Below the pieces are notes generated by a model. That model did not search any database and was not told where the DNA came from. It saw nothing but the letters and a program-made list of their open reading frames with translations. A program made the translations under genes and the position numbers. A DNA stretch of 19,132 nt from Chloroflexota bacterium (GTDB lineage Bacteria; Chloroflexota; UBA6077; CF-72). The stretch covers positions 1 through 19,132 of the forward strand of contig JAFAPL010000456.1 of the NCBI GenBank assembly GCA_019247135.1, read 5' to 3'. Below, piece after piece: positions 15,922 through 19,132 of this stretch (position 1 is the first letter of the stretch; each line of letters starts with the position of its first letter).

Positions 15922-16713
15922 CTACCTGGGGCGATCAAAGAACTCCGTGATCGCGGCAGCCACGTCGTGAGGTCGGATCATCGCCGGTAGGTGGCCGCTT
16001 CCATCAAGGACAACCAATTTGGTGTTCGGGATAAGCGAGGATAGATACTGCATAGCCGCGGTTGTGACAAACGTGTCTTTCTCACCATGAATGATGAGCG
16101 TTGGAATTGTTATTTGGCTCAGGGCCGCGACGAAGTCGTCATCAGCCGCCGGCGCGATCGCGTTCAGGCGGTCGGCTGCCGTCGGCTCCGCTCGCAGCAA
16201 GAAATGATGCCCCCATCGCCGGATGTGCTCCACATCAGGTTCTGGCGTACACTGTTCGATAAACCAACGCATTCGGGCGGCGTGATCCTCACCAGGCCAA
16301 GTTGATGGTGGTCGACGCGGGGGCGGCGGGCCGGCGTCAGGAGGGCGTACGCCCGCAGCCCCGTTCATGAGGACCAGTCCCTCAAATCGCGTGGGGTCGC
16401 GAAGCACGGCCCGCGCGGTGAACCCGGTACCGGCGGAGAAGCCGCCCAGCACACAGCGGTCGATTGCCAGCGCATCCATCACTCGGAAGATGTCGTCCAG
16501 CAGCGCTTCTTCTGTTATTTCCTCTACAGGAACAGTCGTCTCGCCCGCACCGCGATGATCGAACGACGCGACGCGCCAGTTCTTACTCATCACCTCCAGC
16601 GTGGGCAGCCAGTCCTCGTAAGTGCCAATCCAGCCGCTGTGTGTGAAAAAGGTGCGCGGACCGGATCCGAAATCGACTGTAAAAAAGCGATGCCCCGCAA
16701 TCTGCTTGAACAT
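15922..16713 (-). CDS. Alpha/beta hydrolase (263 aa)
   Basis: Serine hydrolase of the alpha/beta fold, cytoplasmic (no signal). Catalytic triad: Ser93 in the nucleophile elbow GGFSAGTG, Asp213 in HGEKDTF and His241 in GSGHLP. The oxyanion-side motif HSGWIG replaces the common HG.GG, and SFDHRGAGETT follows strand 4. A proline-rich cap insert lies around 124-140. The ATG at 16713 has TAGGAGTG about 5 bases upstream. It follows the monooxygenase-like gene on the same strand by 90 bases, so the two probably form a transcript. Possible roles include hydrolysis of an ester, lactone or C-C bond in a small-molecule pathway; the sequence does not decide. Confidence 0.9.
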   Translation of the reverse strand: MFKQIAGHRFFTVDFGSGPRTFFTHSGWIGTYEDWLPTLEVMSKNWRVASFDHRGAGETTVPVEEITEEALLDDIFRVMDALAIDRCVLGGFSAGTGFTARAVLRDPTRFEGLVLMNGAAGVRPPDAGPPPPRRPPSTWPGEDHAARMRWFIEQCTPEPDVEHIRRWGHHFLLRAEPTAADRLNAIAPAADDDFVAALSQITIPTLIIHGEKDTFVTTAAMQYLSSLIPNTKLVVLDGSGHLPAMIRPHDVAAAITEFFDRPR

Positions 16714-16803
16714 TCACACTCCTATGCTCAGGGCCTGCAAAATGGTTGCATCGCGCCAACCACTCGCGTCGGATGCCGATCTCGACTCCGCCTGACGACG
16801 GCG

Positions 16804-17116
16804 CTACGCGCGTGCGTTCACGACCAGCGGATCGGCGTATTTCACTTCGCCGCCAAGTCGCTCTGGCGGGCCAGCGAGGTCCGACCCGACGAGCTCCATC
16901 AGTTTGGGGCCGAATTGCCGTCAGGCCCTGGTCTGCATCTGACGGGCTCGCCCAGAACGTGATCGCTACCGTCTCGCGCTCACCCGCCTGGACTTCAACG
17001 TATCCCTGATAGCCGCGCTGGCTCTTGAGCAACGGAACGAGCACTCGTTCATTGACCTCGAAATCTCGTGGCTCCACTGCTCGGGCGAACCGAAACTTTG
17101 CGATGGATGCATGCAT
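16804..17116 (-). pseudogene. Antibiotic-biosynthesis-monooxygenase (ABM)-like small protein, frameshifted
   Basis: From the ATG at 17116, with the strong site GGGAGGAG 6 bases upstream, the frame reads FEVNERVLVPLLKSQRGYQG, YVEVQAGERETVAITFWASP and SDADQGLTAIRP. Then it leaves the family pattern. Removing one C from the CCCC run (plus-strand GGGG at 16906-16909) restores KLMELVGSDLAGPPERLGGE, VKYADPLVVNARA and a TAG at 16804-16806, giving 103 aa, the usual size of ABM/dimeric alpha-beta-barrel (ferredoxin-like) proteins. The family is mostly of unknown substrate and includes small oxygenases acting on quinones. The gene lies upstream of the alpha/beta hydrolase on the same strand. The homopolymer lesion may be a sequencing error. 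Confidence 0.72.
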
Positions 17117-17132
17117 ATCCAACTCCTCCCTG

Positions 17133-17161
17133 TTGACTGCCACCGGGCGCGATTCTACAGA
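17133..17161 (+). promoter_or_regulatory. Candidate plus-strand promoter
   Basis: TTGACT (17133-17138; 5 of 6 to TTGACA) and TACAGA (17156-17161; 3 of 6 to TATAAT, with the T-A start conserved) are spaced by 17 bases. It would transcribe the tRNA-like remnant and the downstream hydrolase, with a leader of about 360 bases. It lies just upstream of the minus-strand ABM gene's ribosome-binding site. Confidence 0.3.
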
Positions 17162-17323
17162 GCCGTACGGGCCAGGTGTTGGCTCAGGGTTGAGACATTG
17201 GTGCGCCTGCGGTAGCCGTCTAGACTGGAACGCGTTCTGGGGCCAATCTGCGGCGGAAATCACGGTGCGCAGCGAAGACCACACGAATCCATGAGTTGGT
17301 CCTGAAATCACCACTCGCACCGA

Positions 17324-17396
17324 GCGGGAGGGAGCGGACGCTTGCTCGAATTTGCCAAAGTTGATCCGGTCGCCGGTTCGAGCCCCGTTCCCCGCT
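17324..17396 (+). tRNA. Degenerate tRNA-Gly(GCC)-like sequence
   Basis: Features of tRNA-Gly appear at the right places: acceptor strand GCGGGAG (17324-17330) opposite TTCCCCGC (17388-17395), an anticodon loop TTGCCAA with anticodon GCC at 17354-17356, and a T-arm GGTCGCCGGTTCGAGCCCC. The overall length is 73 bases. However, position 8 is G instead of T, the D-arm does not match (no GG in the loop), the anticodon stem has an A-G mismatch, and the T stem has a C-C mismatch. No CCA follows. It is therefore probably a decayed tRNA gene or the tRNA-derived attachment-site scar of an integrated element rather than a working tRNA. Confidence 0.35.
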
Positions 17397-17399
17397 TAT

Positions 17400-17413
17400 A
17401 GAACATTAGTTCT
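17400..17413. promoter_or_regulatory. SOS-box-like palindrome AGAACATTAGTTCT
   Basis: The sequence has perfect arms AGAAC/GTTCT around ATTA and fits the GAAC-N4-GTTC core of LexA sites in Gram-positive bacteria and several other phyla. It lies 117 bases upstream of the chosen start of the plus-strand hydrolase. No damage-response gene is adjacent, so function is a guess. Confidence 0.35.
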
Positions 17414-17530
17414 GACGCATTGTCGAGGGCGCGGGGTCAAGCCTGCGTGATCCTCAGATCGCCTCCGCGAGGCCGGTTGAATCGTTCGCTGAAGATGACC
17501 GCGAGTCTGCAAGGGGGATACAACACGCCG

Positions 17531-18337
17531 ATGGCGAGCATCGACTCAGCAGGGGTCCCAATCCACTACGAGGTCATTGGTGAGGGCCCGCCCATCGTTC
17601 TGGTACACGGGGTCTTGTCTAGCCTCGAGGCCCTCTGGGACAACACGGGTTGGATCGATTTCCTTGTAGCGTTGGGGCGCACCGTCGTGGGACTGGACTG
17701 TCGTGGCCACGGTCTCAGCGGCAAACCGCACAACCCCGATGCCTATGAAGGTAATCAGATGGCCGACGACGTCCTCGCCGTTATGGATGCCATCTCGATA
17801 GAGCGCGGGGATCTGATGGGCTATTCGATGGGTGGCAAGCTTGCCATCAATCTGCTCACGCGCTTTCCCAATCGCTTCAACTCGGTCATCGTCGGTGGCG
17901 CTGGCTTACCACTTGTCTCAGACGCGCCGATGCGTCCGGTGGTCGCAGCGGCGCTTTCGGCAGATGACACTTCGACGATCAGAGACACAACGGCGATGTG
18001 GATGCGGAATTATGCTGAAAGCCGGCCGCACGACCCTCTCAGCCTTGCCGGTCTCGACAATGATTTGAAGGCACTCAGTGCCTGTTATGGACGCTATTTC
18101 CGAGACCTCGAAAAACTCGACGAAACTGCACTGCGGACGGTGAGCGTGCCTGTTCTGGTCGTCGTTGGAGACCAGGATGACGAGCTCCCCTTCGCGCAAC
18201 AATTGGCCGAAACTGTGCCTGGCGCTCAACTTCTTGTACTGGCTGGTGAAGATCACCCCAGCGCGATACGCGCGCAGCATTTCAAGGATGCAGTGGCAGC
18301 GTTCCTAACAACGCAGCACTCAGTCAGCCTAACCTGA
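17531..18337 (+). CDS. Alpha/beta hydrolase (268 aa)
   Basis: Cytoplasmic serine hydrolase of the alpha/beta fold. Key parts: oxyanion motif VHGVLSS (25-31), LDCRGHGLSGKP (55-66), nucleophile Ser99 in MGYSMGGK, acid Asp216 in VVGDQDDELPF and His242 in GEDHPSA. I chose the ATG at 17531 because AAGGGGGA lies about 12 bases upstream and MASIDSAGVPIHYE is a normal family start. The TTG at 17420 and ATG at 17495 would add a basic, unmatched extension. It is divergent from the ABM/hydrolase pair and resembles that hydrolase only at fold level. The likely class is esterase, lactonase or haloperoxidase-like; the substrate is unknown. Confidence 0.9.
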   Translation: MASIDSAGVPIHYEVIGEGPPIVLVHGVLSSLEALWDNTGWIDFLVALGRTVVGLDCRGHGLSGKPHNPDAYEGNQMADDVLAVMDAISIERGDLMGYSMGGKLAINLLTRFPNRFNSVIVGGAGLPLVSDAPMRPVVAAALSADDTSTIRDTTAMWMRNYAESRPHDPLSLAGLDNDLKALSACYGRYFRDLEKLDETALRTVSVPVLVVVGDQDDELPFAQQLAETVPGAQLLVLAGEDHPSAIRAQHFKDAVAAFLTTQHSVSLT

Positions 18338-18340
18338 CTG
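18321..18340 (+). terminator. Weak hairpin at the end of the hydrolase gene
   Basis: CAGTCAG and CTGACTG pair as a perfect 7-bp stem with a 6-base loop, and the stem includes the stop codon (18335-18337). No run of T follows. It could slow polymerase or protect the 3' end, but it is not a convincing intrinsic terminator. Confidence 0.25.
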
Positions 18341-18488
18341 CCATTCCAGTTACGATCCCAGGCTAGAGCTGCTTCTCGTTACACGCAAACTTGTCCTCAT
18401 CGGCTATTCCATGGTGCTCCATACGATCCAGACAACGAATCCACTACGAGGAAAGCGAACAGCCTCCATTAGCCCGCACTGGCGTTAA
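18338..18488. other. Short non-coding gap before the nuclease unit
   Basis: Nothing recognisable beyond the 3' half of the hairpin at its left edge. A 14-base match to the start of the neighbouring hydrolase (AATCCACTACGAGG at 18438-18451 and 17560-17573) was noted but is within chance expectation. An in-frame TAA at 18486-18488 bounds the next open frame. Confidence 0.4.
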
Positions 18489-18704
18489 CATTGTCCGCAA
18501 GCCTGGTTTCTCGGGCGGCGTTGCAATATCCCCGTCGATGAGCAAGCGCGGCTGCGGCTCGAGGCCGGCACGCATGCGCACCGACGTATCGGAGGGCGGA
18601 CTGACCTTGTCCGGGCCAGTGACCAGATCAGGGTGGTCCTGCTTGCCGTCATGGCCGTTCTCGCGATCGTCGCCTGTTTCGTGGCCATCCGAGGAGGCGT
18701 GTAG
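18489..18704 (+). CDS. Small one-helix membrane protein, start unresolved (possibly truncated)
   Basis: An open frame of 71 codons ends at TAG 18702-18704, which overlaps by one base the GTG of the nuclease gene. The last part is a clear membrane helix, VVLLAVMAVLAIVACFVAIR, preceded by a charged segment (DEQARLRLEAGTHAHRRIGG) that looks coiled or amphipathic. No ATG, GTG or TTG occurs before the helix. Either a CTG (18552) starts a 50-aa protein, a GTG (18633) starts a 23-aa helix, or the 5' end has been lost. The one-base overlap with the next gene favours real translation. The function is unknown; it may partner the nuclease in the membrane. Confidence 0.4.
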   Translation, partial: HCPQAWFLGRRCNIPVDEQARLRLEAGTHAHRRIGGRTDLVRASDQIRVVLLAVMAVLAIVACFVAIRGGV

Positions 18705-19132
18705 TGCTGCTGGTCACCCTGGTCCTCCTGTTCGTGATCTGCGCAGGAACCTATGTTGGACTGGCGACCTGGAGCCGGCACGAGCGGCAACGGCTGGGCC
18801 TCCGCGGCGGCCGCGTCACGGCAGCCGACGACTCGCGCCTCGGCTCAGCCACGCTGCGATCCGAGCGACTGGGCCTCGTGGCCCGGCCAGACCACGTTCT
18901 CAACGTGCATGGGATGCCCATCCCGGTGGAGCAGAAGCCGTCGGCGCAGCGCGTGTGGCCGTCGCACACGCTTCAGGTCAGCGCGCAGTGCGCCCTGCTC
19001 GAAGAGACGTCTGGCGTGCGACCGACGCACGCGCTGCTGGTGCTCGCGAACGGGCAGCAGCACGAGGTCGCGTTTACGCCCGAGCGAGAGCAAGAGTTGC
19101 TCGACACGATGCAGCGAATGCGCAACATCCTG
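18704..19132 (+). CDS. Membrane-anchored Cas4/RecB-type nuclease (partial, runs off window)
   Basis: 143 codons are visible from a GTG at 18704, with GGAGG 7 bases upstream. Residues 1-22 form one membrane helix. The rest matches the Dna2/Cas4 (PF01930, PD-(D/E)XK) core: ERLGLVARPDHVL with Asp63, the catalytic strand IPVEQKP with Glu76 and Lys78, and the helix SHTLQVSAQCALLEE with the conserved Gln91 (the usual Tyr of QxxxY is Gln95). It continues with GVRPTHALLVLANGQQHEVA and an ending like other Cas4 relatives (TPEREQELLDTMQRMR). No iron-sulfur cysteines are seen yet; in Cas4 some lie further C-terminal. No cas1, cas2 or repeat array is present, so a solo, CRISPR-independent role is likely. 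It is coupled to the small membrane frame upstream. Confidence 0.78.
   Translation, partial: MLLVTLVLLFVICAGTYVGLATWSRHERQRLGLRGGRVTAADDSRLGSATLRSERLGLVARPDHVLNVHGMPIPVEQKPSAQRVWPSHTLQVSAQCALLEETSGVRPTHALLVLANGQQHEVAFTPEREQELLDTMQRMRNIL

Larger units (their letters stand above)
17117..17530. other. Divergent intergenic region between the two hydrolase units
   Basis: About 414 bases hold a promoter-like pair (17133-17161), a palindrome GAACGCGTTC (17228-17237), a tRNA-Gly-like remnant (17324-17396) and an SOS-box-like palindrome (17400-17413). No protein gene is supported in it. A TTG at 17420 and an ATG at 17495 are in frame with the next gene, but its true start is judged to be 17531. Confidence 0.5.

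Noticed and set aside
17228..17237. Palindrome GAACGCGTTC as a second SOS box
   Set aside because: The spacing between GAAC and GTTC is two bases, not four, so it does not fit the LexA core; a 10-bp palindrome is common by chance.
18438..18451. 14-base repeat of part of the hydrolase start (also 17560-17573)
   Set aside because: One such 14-base match is expected by chance in about 19 kb, and the surrounding sequence does not continue the hydrolase.
18485..19093. Minus-strand frames over the nuclease region
   Set aside because: They are antisense to the Cas4-like core, which has recognisable catalytic motifs and a strong ribosome-binding site.
1..19132. CRISPR array
   Set aside because: No regularly spaced repeat units were seen in the window, including near the Cas4-like gene.

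Overview
The window is GC-rich bacterial DNA that mixes intact metabolic genes with a dense graveyard of mobile-element remnants. No rRNA or housekeeping marker fixes the taxon. The Tat-type lipoprotein sugar-binding protein, the membrane-anchored Cas4-like nuclease and the overall gene style suggest Chloroflexota or a similar deep-branching, high-GC group. This is inference and could be wrong.

Left part (1-2800). A partial IS5-family transposase runs off the left edge. Its element has cut off the C-terminus of an amidase-signature enzyme. Next come the N-terminal piece of a zinc alcohol/polyol dehydrogenase and a piece of an IS21-type transposase with an internal deletion. A short spacer with two perfect palindromes follows. 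Positions 2800-5446 hold a coupled pair: an unrecognised 117-aa protein and a large Asp-box (BNR) propeller protein with three ASH/HYDIN-like domains and a Cys-rich acidic tail, but no visible export signal.

Centre (5625-11280). A compact carbohydrate-uptake operon encodes two ABC permeases, a Tat lipoprotein solute-binding protein and a GH31 glycosidase. The genes overlap or almost touch. No ATPase is encoded, so a shared MsmK/UgpC-type ATPase elsewhere is presumably used. A plausible promoter lies upstream.

Mobile graveyard (11281-14456). It contains a decayed reading frame, the C-terminal part of a replication-relaxation family protein, two tandem ATGA-coupled tyrosine recombinases that are both broken, an inverted-repeat end with three TTATNCCGA motifs, and the last 56 codons of an ExeA/TniB-like AAA ATPase. 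This looks like the remains of a multi-recombinase (RIT-like) element that inserted into other mobile genes.

Right part (14531-19132). An orphan four-helix membrane protein comes first. An alpha/beta hydrolase and a frameshifted antibiotic-biosynthesis-monooxygenase-like gene form a minus-strand pair. A degenerate tRNA-Gly-like sequence and a GAAC-N4-GTTC (SOS-box-like) palindrome lie upstream of a second alpha/beta hydrolase on the plus strand. The window ends inside a membrane-anchored Cas4/RecB-type nuclease preceded by a short one-helix frame. No CRISPR array is visible.

Three of the frameshifts sit in homopolymer runs, so some apparent pseudogenes may be sequencing errors. The best candidates for undescribed biology are the 117-aa/propeller pair and the membrane-anchored nuclease unit.
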